Shown here: positions 46,168 to 56,493 of the stretch, piece by piece
Layout of the letters: every line of letters begins with the position of its first letter
Position numbering within the stretch: the first letter of the stretch is position 1
NCBI RefSeq assembly: GCF_003573695.1
Contig: NC_039365.1
Coordinates: 129,791,466-129,855,465 of the forward strand
Origin: Papaver somniferum
Taxonomy: Eukaryota; Streptophyta; Magnoliopsida; Ranunculales; Papaveraceae
Reading direction: 5' to 3'
DNA length: 64,000 nt
Notes under the pieces: generated by a model
Database searches by the model: none
What the model was told of the DNA's origin: nothing
The model's input: only the letters and a program-made list of their open reading frames with translations
Made by a program: the position numbers and the translations under genes

Positions 46168-46252
46168 CTGGGAAAGATACAAAGACGGATACTTAGAAAA
46201 GAAACAAGGATATGCGCGATCCAACCAAAATCAAGAGGAAAAGCATACGTAC

Positions 46253-47928
46253 CCGCATATTAGACGAACTTAAAGTCGGTAGGATGTCGAATATGACTGG
46301 GAACCGTCTGCACGGCTTTTAGACCTTCGCTCTTTCACTTGGGGACTATCTACATTCGGGCTAACGGATTTTCGCTTGGTCGAAGAAGGATACCTTAGCA
46401 GTAGGTGCTTCGCTAAAGCCGCAGGAGAAAGCTTACTGCGACGGTTTTCTACCACATCATTCACGAATCCATGGATAACGAGAAACTCATCCTGCCAAAA
46501 TATGTTATATTTGAAGGTTGTTGATGGATTTCATTCCACAAGCGGAAAAGGGAAACTTTTACCCGACACAAGAACACTAGCATCGAGAACAGTTGGCAAC
46601 GAGTCTTCTGGAACAACTGGCTGACGAACGAGTAGGACCCCTTGGTCAAAAACCATATGCCGAGCCGCCCTATCGATATTGTAAGAAACTTCTTTGCAAG
46701 ATCCTCGAAAGAAAGACGTCACATGACCGGGCGTGCAGCTTCACATGAGCACCATATCTCCAACACTCATATCCTCTTTTTCAGAAGACAAAGACATGCT
46801 CGGAGCAGGAGCAAAGGTATTGATCTGAGTTATGAAAGCATGCACCGGAGCCCATGGACAAAAATTGACCATGTGCGAGTTGTCAAGGAATCCAACCAGG
46901 TTCGAACCAATCTTTGGGTACCTATTCGACCAGCGCAGTATCCTAGAACTACCCCAACACTCGGGAAGTACAGCCAACGGTTTTGGAGCATACCTTTCGA
47001 AGTGCTCCCACATCCACGCTTGGAGAAGGGCGGCATGAATATACGAATCCACTTTCATGTAGCCATTTGAAACGTACATGTCCGCGACCAGATGATCCAA
47101 GTGTGTGTACAGAGAACCAAGAAACAAGCCGCCAATATGGAGAACGACACCTTTTGCCAATTTTATGGCAAACTTGATAAGTTCCTGTCTTATCTCCTTC
47201 TTACCAGAGACGTCATCGAAAATATCTCTGGATAACCAAAGTGCCAAGAACGCTGCGACATGAAGTGTACTATTTTTCTGATTTGGCTCCAACTCATCAG
47301 GAAACCATTGAGAAACCCACCATACATAGAAGCACCTCGTCTCGTTTTCTTTCCGGACGAATCCTTTTGATTTCGCAACCAGAGCGGCGCGCATTTCTTC
47401 TTCATCTGCAAACAACTTGACATCGAGGTTTCCTATTACGGGAAGGTTCAACAAGACGACCACACTTTATAAAGAGATAGTCATTTCACTCCATATGCAT
47501 ATGGCCGTGCGAGTGTCTGGACACCATCTATAAATAAAAGCAACCAAGCCTGGAATATCTTTCCTAATTTGAAGCACTGCGGAAGCCGCGACAGCATCAA
47601 TAATCTGCGCCTTGGTCAAACTGGATTTTACACACTCCTGGCTCATCATGAATTGCATCCATTTCTCAAAGGGAAGCAACGGACTCACAAAGATTTTAAA
47701 GTCAATGGGAGAAGCAGAATACTCTTTCCTCTGAAGACAAAACCTTATTACACCTCCAGGTCGAACTGACCAGGCCTCTCCTTCACTTTCCGGACCAGTC
47801 AGAAGAATTGACACATACTTGGGATGATTTTTCCTAATTGTGGCGAATGTTACAAAGAAATCATCGTCTATGTTTGGATTGAAATTTCCAACATCTTTCG
47901 GTATAGTAGGACTTTTCTCAAATGACAT
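46253..47928 (-). pseudogene. PMD gene of I, coding exon 1 (mobile domain)
   Basis: It opens with ATG 47928 directly after an acceptor (GTCAG then G). Residues 1-153 precede the first stop; A has the matching segment with LSRRPLEKFS. PMD blocks lie at about residues 160-420. The donor GTACGTATGC (46243-46252) gives a phase-0 junction after the frameshift is taken into account. All disruptions are single-base changes and the length is otherwise intact. Confidence 0.78.
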
Positions 47929-47929
47929 C

Positions 47930-48503
47930 CTGACGAAATTCTCTCACGCTACTTTCACCTTCGAAATAACTACAATGGAACAATATGAAGAGAAATTATT
48001 ACGGAAAGTGCATGGAAATTATTTTATCAGACACAAGAGATCCATCCTGGATGCAAACCAATTTGTTGCAAAGTCATAATGCGTATGAGTAAAGAAATGG
48101 GGACTGACAGACCTTGCATTACCACCTCATGCCAAGGTCGTACCCTGCAGCAGGAAATTTGCGCCCGGACGAGGAGGCGCTCCCCACCATGGGAACAATA
48201 CACACGGCCACACTAGGAAAAGGGAGGAAACCCTAGGAGCTAGGTTTTCACGGGAAGGGAATGATAGTTGCTAGCTCATGCATGCCTACTTTGCACAGTA
48301 ATTGAGGCGGCCAACATTACTAAGGTATTCACGCCTAAATGTTACTACAAGTTCACGCAAAGCATATTTACGGCTAAGATTCATACCAACACAAAGGAAC
48401 AATATTTTTACAAGTTCATGAAAAGGTACGCCTACAGCTAGGGTTTGCACTAACACAAGAAAACAAGAAAAACAAGTTAAAGAGGAAGTCCTGGAAGACA
48501 TAC
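47930..48503 (-). other. 5'-UTR intron of the PMD gene in I
   Basis: The donor is CCAAG/GTATGTC at 48504/48503 and the acceptor is GTCAG at 47930-47934, one base before the ATG. A has the same design (5885-6731). Introns here are opposite to the genomic RNA and so would not be spliced out of it. Confidence 0.6.
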
Positions 48504-48586
48504 CTTGGATTCGCTCGTCCGCTTTACTGTTACCACACGGCCAGAATAAAAAAATAATGTGTGAAATAAAAGGAGAGGCCGACCCC

Positions 48587-48594
48587 CTTTTATA
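48587..48594 (-). promoter_or_regulatory. TATA box of the PMD gene in I
   Basis: TATAAAAG followed by GGGGGTCGG on the minus strand, about 85 nt before the 5'-UTR intron. Position matches the cassette in A. Confidence 0.55.
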
Positions 48595-48659
48595 GGCGTG
48601 GTACTTGGGAGTTTGAATAAGGAAAGGACCTCCTATTTGAGTCAAGTAAGGAAAAGAGG

Positions 48660-48915
48660 CAATCGAGCCCGCGAAGACAAATCACCATGCCAAGCCGTCC
48701 GCGCATGCTTTGCCTCACCAAACCGCGCCATTGCCTTGGCCCCACCATGCCAGGCCGTCAGCACCATGTCTTGGCCCCACCACGCCAAGCCGTCCACATA
48801 CTTTGCCTCACCAAACCGCGCCTTGCCTTGGCCCCACCATGCCAAGCCGTCCGCGCCATGACTTGCTGCGCCAACACCAACAACTCGCCAAGCCAGGGTC
48901 ATGATGTTCCCTAAC
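48660..48915 (+). repeat. GC-rich short repeats upstream of the PMD promoter in I
   Basis: Units such as CCACCATGCCAAGCCGTCCGC and CTTTGCCTCACCAAACCGCGCC repeat three to four times. They resemble LTR repeat wording (CATGCCA). ORFs here are repeat artefacts. The stretch to 49156 has no other gene. Confidence 0.6.
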
Positions 48916-49156
48916 CCAGCCAAGGTGATACATGGCCATACTAAGACGACGATCTTCATCTTACCACTTCACGGTCTACACCACAAATAGAATCTACGCA
49001 AGGCCGCCAAACATGAGGATCATGAACTCTCCTTACCTCTCGAAAAAGGTTAGTCGGACTTTCCTGACCATCTTTTCACGACCTGTCATTTTGATTTTTG
49101 TCCTCGCTTGTCACCATCTTATGCTTACCTCGCAACAATGCTCTTATTCCGAGCTA

Positions 49157-49170
49157 AGCAGGGGACTTAA
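49157..49170 (+). promoter_or_regulatory. Polypurine tract of I
   Basis: AGCAGGGGACTTAA abuts the 3' LTR and nearly equals the tract of A. Confidence 0.7.
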
Positions 49171-51743
49171 TGTTAATGGTGGTTTTTAGCTTAGGGTCAA
49201 AATCGTAAAACTGTACATCTGACATGACATCACTATGACCATTAGCACATTTATTGAATCAATTAGCATGCCTATGTAAGAATTACCGAGGTACCCTTTT
49301 TTTTACATGGGTCATGTTCCACGGCAGAATCCTTAACATTGACTGACATCATCTATGCCAAACCCTAATTCTCATGCTACCGCGCCAAGGCATGCCAACC
49401 ATGCCATCCACACCACTGTGCCAATGGAATACCATGTCAACCACATCTCCGCGCCAAGGCATACCAACCATGCCAGCCGCACCACTGCGCCAATGGCATG
49501 CCATGCCAGCCGCACCAATGCGCCAATGGCATGCCATGCCAGCCGCACCTCCGCGCCATGCCATGCCAGCCGCACCTCCGCGCCAAGGCATGCCAACCAT
49601 GCCAGCCGCACCACATGTGCCAATGGTATGCCAACCACCTTGCTGCGCCATACCATGCCGCCCTTCCCTATGCGGCTACCAAAACGAAGGCGTGTGATGA
49701 TCAACGACGACCCTTCCATCTTAGATGCAAATCTTAGCCGTCCAAGGTCGCCAAACAACGCATGGTAACCTTTGGCCGAAACCCTAGTTTTGGCCACGCC
49801 AAACCGCGCCAAGGCATGCCATGCCACATGTGCCAATGGCATACCATGCAGGCCTTCCCTATGCGGCTACCAAAACGAAGGCGTGCGATGATCAACGACC
49901 ACCCTTCCATCTTAGATGCAAATCTTAGCCGTCCAAGGTCGCCAAACAACGCATGGTAACCTTTGTACCAACGCCAAAACCCTAGTTTGGCCGCGGCTAA
50001 ACCACGCCAAGGCATGCCGTGCCATCCACCTTTCCGCGCCTAAGCCATGCCATGCCGGCCTTCCCTTCACGGCTGCCAAAACGAAGGCGTGCGACAATCA
50101 ACGGCTACCCTTCCATCTTAGATGCAAATCTCAGCCGTCCAAGGTCACCAACCAACACATGGTAACCTTTGGCCAAACGCCAAAACCTTGTTTGGTCGCG
50201 CCTAAACCACGCCAAGGCATGCCGACCATGCCACATGTGCCAATGGCATGCCGCACCATCCACCTTGCCGCGCCTAAGCCATTCCATGCCGGCCTTCCCT
50301 ATGCGGTTACCAAAACAAAGGCTTGTGACGATCAACGGTCGTCATTCCATCTAAGATGCAAATCTTAGCCGTCCAAAGTTGCCAACCAACGCATGGTAAC
50401 CTTTGGCCCAAAACCCTAGTTTTGTTCACGCCCAAACCGCGTCAAGGCATGCCGGCCATGCCACATATGCCAATGGCATGCCAGCCACCTTTTCGCGCCA
50501 TACCATGCCGGCCTTCCCTATGCGATTACCAAAACAAAGGCTGGCGACGATCAATGGCCATCCTTCCATCTAAGATGCAAATATTAGCCGTCCAAGGTCG
50601 CCAACCAACGCATGGTAACCTTTGTCCCAATGCCAAAACCTTTGTTTTGGCAACGCCCAAACCGCGCCAAGGCATGCCAGCCATGCCACATGTGCCAATG
50701 GCATGCCAACCACCTTGCCGCGCCATACCATGCCGGCCTTCCCTATGCGGCTACCAAAACAAAGGCTTGCGAAGATCAACGGCCACTTTTCCATCTAAGA
50801 TGCAGATCTTATCCATTCAAGGTTACCAGCTAACGCATGGGAACCTTTGGCCCGACGCCAATCCCTAGTTTGGTCACGCCCAAACAAAGCCAAAACCCTA
50901 ACTTTTGGCCGTGCCTAAACTACGCCATATTAAAGCCGTACCGGCCATGCTTTCATGCCACTGGCTACCAAACGAAGGGTTGCAATAATCAACGGCTACT
51001 CTTCCTCTCAAGATGCAAAATCTCGACCGTCGAAGGTCACCACCGAGCCGGAAAATCTCTCAAGCTCAACTTGCTGAACAACAACATGCTACATGTTTTC
51101 CACGAAAACACTCGAGACATCAACACATGTCACAAACTGGGGGATGCTCATTGGGTATTGTTTTGGCGGTTTACAGCGTGCGGCGTACACTACCCTCGTT
51201 ATAAGACATTGTCATAAGGATAAGGCGGTTAGTAAAACAAGGAGTAATGGTGAAACGCTTTCTTTTATGGAACATCAATTCCAGGCGTTACCGGTTACCA
51301 CCTCCTCCCATTTACTCATCTGTTTTCCATTTTTTACGAGACCAGAGTACGTTTCACTTCGACTTGTATAGATAGGTCTTACCTATTTCCACCGAACAAC
51401 AAGTTCAGGTCAGGAGGATACAACACTCATAAAATATTTGCTAGCTTTCCATCTGTTAGCTTCCCACTTTCTGATACAAGTCGTGAAACAACTACTCTTC
51501 CATAATCAACTATTCTGGTCTCAACACTCTCTTCGCTCCCTCCCCAAAACCAACCCTTCTCCTTCACTTTGTGACCGAAGAAAGTCTGGAATGGCCATTT
51601 CTTTGTTTAGGCCGGATTTGTACAGAATGATCTCTCGAATCTAAAGTACTCCCTTGCAGTACATTGTTTAGGGTTTAAACTCGTTTCTCACCCACACACC
51701 CGAAATTACCAAAATCAGCAGAAATTGTTTTCACCCTCAAACA
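49171..51743 (+). repeat. 3' LTR of I (2.57 kb)
   Basis: It starts TGTTAATGGTGG and ends CACCCTCAAACA. It has the same repeat arrays as the 5' LTR (short repeats 49372-49650, seven long units 49722-51018). Small length differences lie in the arrays. gtttg follows. Confidence 0.84.
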
Positions 51744-51748
51744 GTTTG

Positions 51749-52921
51749 GTAACCGTGAGTTGCTGCTGGAGTTGAAAGAAAATTCACGGAGGTACTTGTG
51801 TCCGAGATCAAGATGAGTTGAACAATAGTTTGTCAGTCTTGACAAACCGACAAGCCAAAAAATTTAAACGGGCTGGACTTAAGCAATGCGTGGCCCGTTG
51901 GCTGCGACTAATTTCTATTGACGGCTAGACTTGGCCAGTGGCTTATTTAGGAGAGTTTGAAGGGAGAGTGGAAAAAAATATGATATATTTTATCATACTT
52001 TTGGAGGAGAGAAAGTGGAGAGCTAGGGTTTGGCGATTTTGGCGTTTGATCACCACGATTGAACCTAGGGTTTGCTTTCTTTTTCTTCTTATTATTTTTC
52101 ATGGGTTTTAAGAAATCCATGAGTAGCTAAATACTTCATATTGGTTAAGGATGTTGTCGGATATCATGAACATGTCACTAAATTAATATATTGGTTTTGT
52201 TATCTCATTCAAATCATTATTGTCTTGTTCTATGATTTATTATTACCACGTATGATTGTATGATTGTTTGTTTAGGAGCGCTACTAAATGAGCATGAATG
52301 CATTTCTAAAGTTAGGCCAGGGTTTTGAGGTACGTAATTGTTGATAAACCTTGTCATAAGTAGCATATTGTGATTACCAATTGTATTCAAAACCTTTGTG
52401 TGATTGCATGTAGAATCTTGACCTATGTTAAATAGTTTACTCGTAGTATTTCTATTGCATGGAGTAGTCTGATTCATAGAACTTGAGGCTCTTGGAGGAT
52501 TAAACCTAATAGCACGTTGCATTAGGTTATTCGCTGAGTAGTATTCATATATTCATCGTTATGGTATGTGATGACATAAGGAATTTGCCGGAGTATGCTC
52601 TCGATGGGGTACTTTAGGAATTTTGATAATAAATGACTGAATGAAAACATTAGTTATTAGTCGAAGTGCATGTATTATGATTGATGATGAACCCTTAACC
52701 AGTATTCCCAACTTATTGATTCTCTTTAATCATTCTTTGTTATTATTATTAGTTTAATTATTTTAGACTCAAATCAAAAATCCCCCCCCCCCAGGTTACT
52801 TAAGTTTTCAATTACGAATAACAACCCATATCTCCTTGGGGAACGAATATGTTCTTATTACTATACTATTATTTATAATTGTGAAGTGAAAGAACTTAAA
52901 TTATTTTTGTGTCGGCTGACA
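51749..52921 (+). repeat. 5' LTR of H, part 2
   Basis: It resumes at GTAACCGTGAG and matches 57831-59003 in the 3' LTR. It ends GGCTGACA before the primer site. It contains a run of 11 C at 52782-52792, where the 3' LTR has five. Confidence 0.8.
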
Positions 52922-52934
52922 ACCGGCCAAATTT

Positions 52935-52952
52935 TGGCGCTGCTGCCGGGGA
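52935..52952 (+). promoter_or_regulatory. Primer-binding site of H (tRNA-Asp type)
   Basis: TGGCGCTGCTGCCGGGGA lies 13 bases after the LTR end. The canonical plant tRNA-Asp site is TGGCGCCGTTGCCGGGGA, so two bases differ. This site is typical of Athila or Tat-like elements. Confidence 0.7.
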
Positions 52953-53040
52953 GGCATAGCGGATTGTCATTTTGTTTTTGATTTCTTATTTTTAGTTTTT
53001 TATTTTGTCATGAGAATCGTGTTTCATGTATTTATTTCTC

Positions 53041-54162
53041 ATGGATGGAGCATATTGGAACAATCGATACGGCTTCCAACCTCAACAATATGACAACTTC
53101 CAATCATTCCACGGGTATAATCAAAACCAATTTATTGGCTATGATCAATATCCTACGGAATATTTTGGTCCTTGTACGTACCAACAACCTTATGGCGGGT
53201 ATGTGTGTGAACAACCACAAGGGTTGGAGGATTCTTATGCTCATGAACAACAAGTCTCTAACTTTTTGGACAAATTTTCCAACTTACAACAAGAGGTTCA
53301 AAAATCTAAAGAGACTAGAGACGAGCAACTCCAAGAACTTCGTGAAGGTATTGCTAACTTACGAAGAGATATTGATAAATATAAGGAAGAAAGGTATGAG
53401 GAAGAACTTTGCTTTCAAAGCAATAACTATTCTAATGTTCTTGTGGTTTGTGATGAATATTTGATTGATGCTAATGTTGAAAAAGGCCAATCTTTGGGAA
53501 GTTTCGTTGATAATTGTGTAGCTTACTCAAGCATTGATCTTTATAATGATAAAGAATCTATTAAAAAGGTAGAGCTCGAGGATGATGCAATGAGTGTTCT
53601 AAAGAAATTCCTTATGGATAGAATTTCATCTGCAAAAGAGTATGTGTCGAACAACAAGGAGGAGTATGTTGAGAATGTGACCGTTATGACTAATATTGTG
53701 GAAGACCCAATTGAGCTTGCAAAGGATTGTAATGATGATGTTTACGCCGAGATTTTGGTTAAGGTAGAAACGAATGAAGAATGCTTGCAAGGTTTGATAG
53801 AGGACCACGATGTGCAAGAGGTAAATAATTCACGTAAATTCTTTAAGGATGAAGAGGATACCATAATACAAGAGTTGCAAGGTTTGTCTAACCCTTTGCC
53901 TATTAATCCTCCTCCTTTACCTCGTATTGGCTTGAATGTATGTGCTTCGAGAATATTGTTAAATGACTTTGTTTCTCGATATCTGCCACTAGAAACATTT
54001 GATTCTCATACTATGAATGTTTGCAAAGAAGAAACCATAGAAGTTCCCGATTTTTATGTTCTTTATACACTTCCAAGTGTAGAAAAGAATAAGTGTGGGG
54101 GAAACTTCTATGGGGCGATAGCTTCAGTTTTGTTTTCTTGTACTAATATGTGTGTGAAGTGA
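53041..54162 (+). CDS. Single ORF of element H, 373 aa, unknown
   Basis: An upstream ATG at 53026 gives 378 aa; 53041 (ctcATGGATGG) has the better context. The N-terminus (about 60 residues) is rich in Gln, Tyr, Asn and Phe, low-complexity and prion-like. A coiled coil follows at about residues 70-120 (SNLQQEV...LQELREG). The middle is acidic, with a VLVVCDEY block and a Pro-rich NPPPLPRIGLN segment at about 290, ending in a Cys-containing tail. No zinc knuckle, protease or polymerase motif is seen. It is intact, which is notable for a nested element. It could be a diverged gag-like or structural protein of a non-autonomous element. Confidence 0.6.
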   Translation: MDGAYWNNRYGFQPQQYDNFQSFHGYNQNQFIGYDQYPTEYFGPCTYQQPYGGYVCEQPQGLEDSYAHEQQVSNFLDKFSNLQQEVQKSKETRDEQLQELREGIANLRRDIDKYKEERYEEELCFQSNNYSNVLVVCDEYLIDANVEKGQSLGSFVDNCVAYSSIDLYNDKESIKKVELEDDAMSVLKKFLMDRISSAKEYVSNNKEEYVENVTVMTNIVEDPIELAKDCNDDVYAEILVKVETNEECLQGLIEDHDVQEVNNSRKFFKDEEDTIIQELQGLSNPLPINPPPLPRIGLNVCASRILLNDFVSRYLPLETFDSHTMNVCKEETIEVPDFYVLYTLPSVEKNKCGGNFYGAIASVLFSCTNMCVK

Positions 54163-56479
54163 GTATTTGCAAAACAGGTTACATGGAAGGATCCCCAACT
54201 TTTCAGATTATTGGTGTTTGGGGAATTTGTCTTGCAAGTCGGGCTGACGACTTTAAACTAAGCGCTTAATGGGAGGCAACCCATAGGTTTTTTTTTTTTT
54301 ATCTTAAACCCTTTTAATTTTTGTTTTTATTGTTTTCATATCATATTTGCATCCCCATGTTTAATTTCATTGAGTTCGAAATCTATTTTAGAAGAAAATC
54401 ATAACGAATACCTTTTCGTCAGAAAAATTCAGACTACATGTAGTTCAGTCCAGAGACCAGAATTGTCAGACCGTTTGTCAAAACACTGTGCCCTTTTGAA
54501 ACTTTGTAGAAAAGACGTATGCGAACAACTTTTGTGAAATGGAGTTTTTCAAAATTCCTTACCAATTTGTACATATTTTGCGTTTTATCTGTTGCTACGT
54601 CAGATTTGAGAATTTTCAGTTTTGCACATTGAGGAAAATGTGAAGTTTAAGTGTGGGAGAGCATTTTGCATATAGAGTTTTTAGCTTTTTGCCTAGGTAT
54701 TTTCAAACTTTTGTATATATTTGCATAAAAAAAAATAATAATAACAAAAAAAAAGACCTCCTACTTATAGAGATTTTAGAGTCACTAGCATACTTCTAGG
54801 TATGTTTACATAGAGAATTCTGACCGACATAACTGAACTTGGAAGTGTTAGGGAACTACGTTCGGATTTCTTACGAATTGGAGTGTTAAATAATGGATTT
54901 AATCATGCCGGTGATGCAAATGAGGAGCAGAGATAAATGCATTATTAGAGTAGCTGATCAATCATTAGTGGAGACTACCCATTTTCATATTAACCGAGGC
55001 ACCAGACCAGATTTCTTTATAAATGATTAAAGAGCTTTCTTTTGAGTGTGTGTCACCGTACATTAATTCCTGGTAGAATGGTGAGCTACCCAACCTCCCA
55101 CCAATAGAAGCACTATTTTGATCTCTTGAGTGCTAATTTTGTCAATCATGAGGGTGACGTATATAGATGAAAACCACCTTCTTGTAGTTTGATTTGCAGT
55201 TAGCACCATTCTCTCTCTCGCCAACAACAGGTCCATAGAAACATATTATCATCAACAAGCAGAGCGACATCAAAATCTACAAGGGAAGTTGAAGATGTTT
55301 AAGGTTTACAAGCAACAATTCAAGAAAGAGAAAACTTCATATCCAAGTAAAGCAACATTCAATGAGCAGATTTTTATATACATGTTGAAGACTTACACAT
55401 AATGAGCATAATTTTTATACCCAATTATGAAGACTTATTTACAAGAGCGAAGAAAATCAAAAGATGAGAGCTATTTATGATACGAAGACAATACAAGTTG
55501 TGAAGATCAAAGTGGTAAACTACTTCTTTTATGGCCATGTTAATTTTAATTTCATTATTATTTTTGTAGTTGCAATCTTTTTATCAAAAAAAAAAATGAA
55601 AAAAAAATGAAAAGTACAAAAAGATTCACATTTAGGTTGTTATTTGTTCAATAAGGTCACTAGGAAGAAAAATTTATAAGGAAGTTTCAAGCAACAAGGA
55701 AATAGAGGAAAAGAGTTAAAAATTGTTGAAGTTCTACGAAGTTCAAGAGTTTATCATCAATAGTCGAAGACTAAAGACGAAGACCAAGAAGATGAAGAAG
55801 ACGAGCTGAAGACTACGTTTCTATTGGATGTTGTGAGAGTGGTGTTATCATCATTGAAATCAGATGTGAAGGTGGTAAGTACTTTCATCCTCTATTTTTA
55901 TAATGGTTGATTTCCTTTATTAGAGATCATCAGAAATATTCTTGTTTTCCACGATTTTGTGGAGTCTCCAAAAATAATTGGAAGGTTTCCTTCCCACCAT
56001 TCAACGTGTGTAGGATTCTCTCTTCATTCCTACCTACACACATGTGAGACCCATAAAAAAAAACCGTCTTATTGAGTGCAATTATCATAAAATCCTTTTA
56101 AGTGAGGAAGAAGTCGAGGCGAAATGCTTATTGATCGCTCTCAAACACGTGTTCTCTCATTATGGTGTGGTTATTTCTCACTCAACATTTAAGAATGAAA
56201 ATATGTTCTTTGGTATTTCTAACTTCTTATTACTAGCATGCAGAAATTCTATGTCCTCATAGCTCTTTGGATGCTTGGGAAGCTGGAACTCTTTGAAGTT
56301 GGAGTAGGTTTTGTGGGTATACCTCTGGTAAGCCCTCACGAGACTATAACTCGTCCACTAGGGACACCTAGGGGTTTAAAGGCTTGTTGCATATGCTAAA
56401 TGCAACTGTGTCCTCGGCGATAGGGAGTTGTTGTACTTTAGTTTATTTTTGTGGTTTGCTCGAGGACTAGCAAAAGACA
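54163..56479 (+). other. Noncoding internal part of element H
   Basis: The stretch is AT-rich with poly-A tracts (54726-54733, 54748-54756, 55587-55600) and many short repeated words such as GAAGACGA and AAGATGAAGA. A 72-codon frame (56044-56262) has no known domain. The end holds the tract context GCTCGAGGACTAGCAAAAGACAAG typical before the 3' LTR in this kind of element. No pol. Confidence 0.55.
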
Positions 56480-56490
56480 AGTGTGGGGGA
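56480..56490 (+). promoter_or_regulatory. Polypurine tract of H
   Basis: AGTGTGGGGGA, three bases before the 3' LTR start TGATAGGTG. Confidence 0.7.
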
Positions 56491-56493
56491 ATT

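Larger units (their letters stand above)
45235..48594 (-). pseudogene. Antisense PMD gene of element I (three stops, one frameshift)
   Basis: On the minus strand: TATA box 48587-48594, 5'-UTR exon ending 48504, 5'-UTR intron 47930-48503, ATG at 47928, coding exon 1 to 46253, intron 46168-46252 (85 bp), exon 2 to 45235. Exon 1 reads through the PMD with nonsense codons at 47467-47469, 46741-46743 and 46531-46533 and one 1-nt loss near 46290; with that shift the exon ends in phase with exon 2. Blocks shared with A: LLNLPVIGN, FLALWLSRD, LGSLY, NIDRA. Exon 2 has the acidic serine stretch, then the FSVP...LYTRIW block and a coiled-coil end. A's coding introns 2 and 3 are absent here. Function unknown; PMD proteins occur in host and mobile genes. 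Confidence 0.82.
41973..51743 (+). mobile_element. Element I: non-autonomous gypsy-like element with antisense PMD gene
   Basis: The LTRs are 41973-44568 and 49171-51743, with gtttg at 41968-41972 and 51744-51748. Internal: a primer site at 44571, a 660-bp leader, the PMD gene on the minus strand (45235-48594), a GC-rich repeat block and a polypurine tract. No gag, protease, RT or integrase is present in 4.6 kb. LTR starts, tract and PMD slot match A, so A is likely its autonomous relative. Confidence 0.86.

Noticed and set aside
45229..47070. Plus-strand ORFs opposite the PMD gene of I
   Set aside because: Shadows of the minus-strand exons; no motifs.
48598..48959. ORFs over the GC-rich repeat 5' of the PMD gene
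   Set aside because: Repeat-driven on both strands.
49355..50868. Similar ORFs in the 3' LTR of I
   Set aside because: Same repeat artefact as the 5' LTR.
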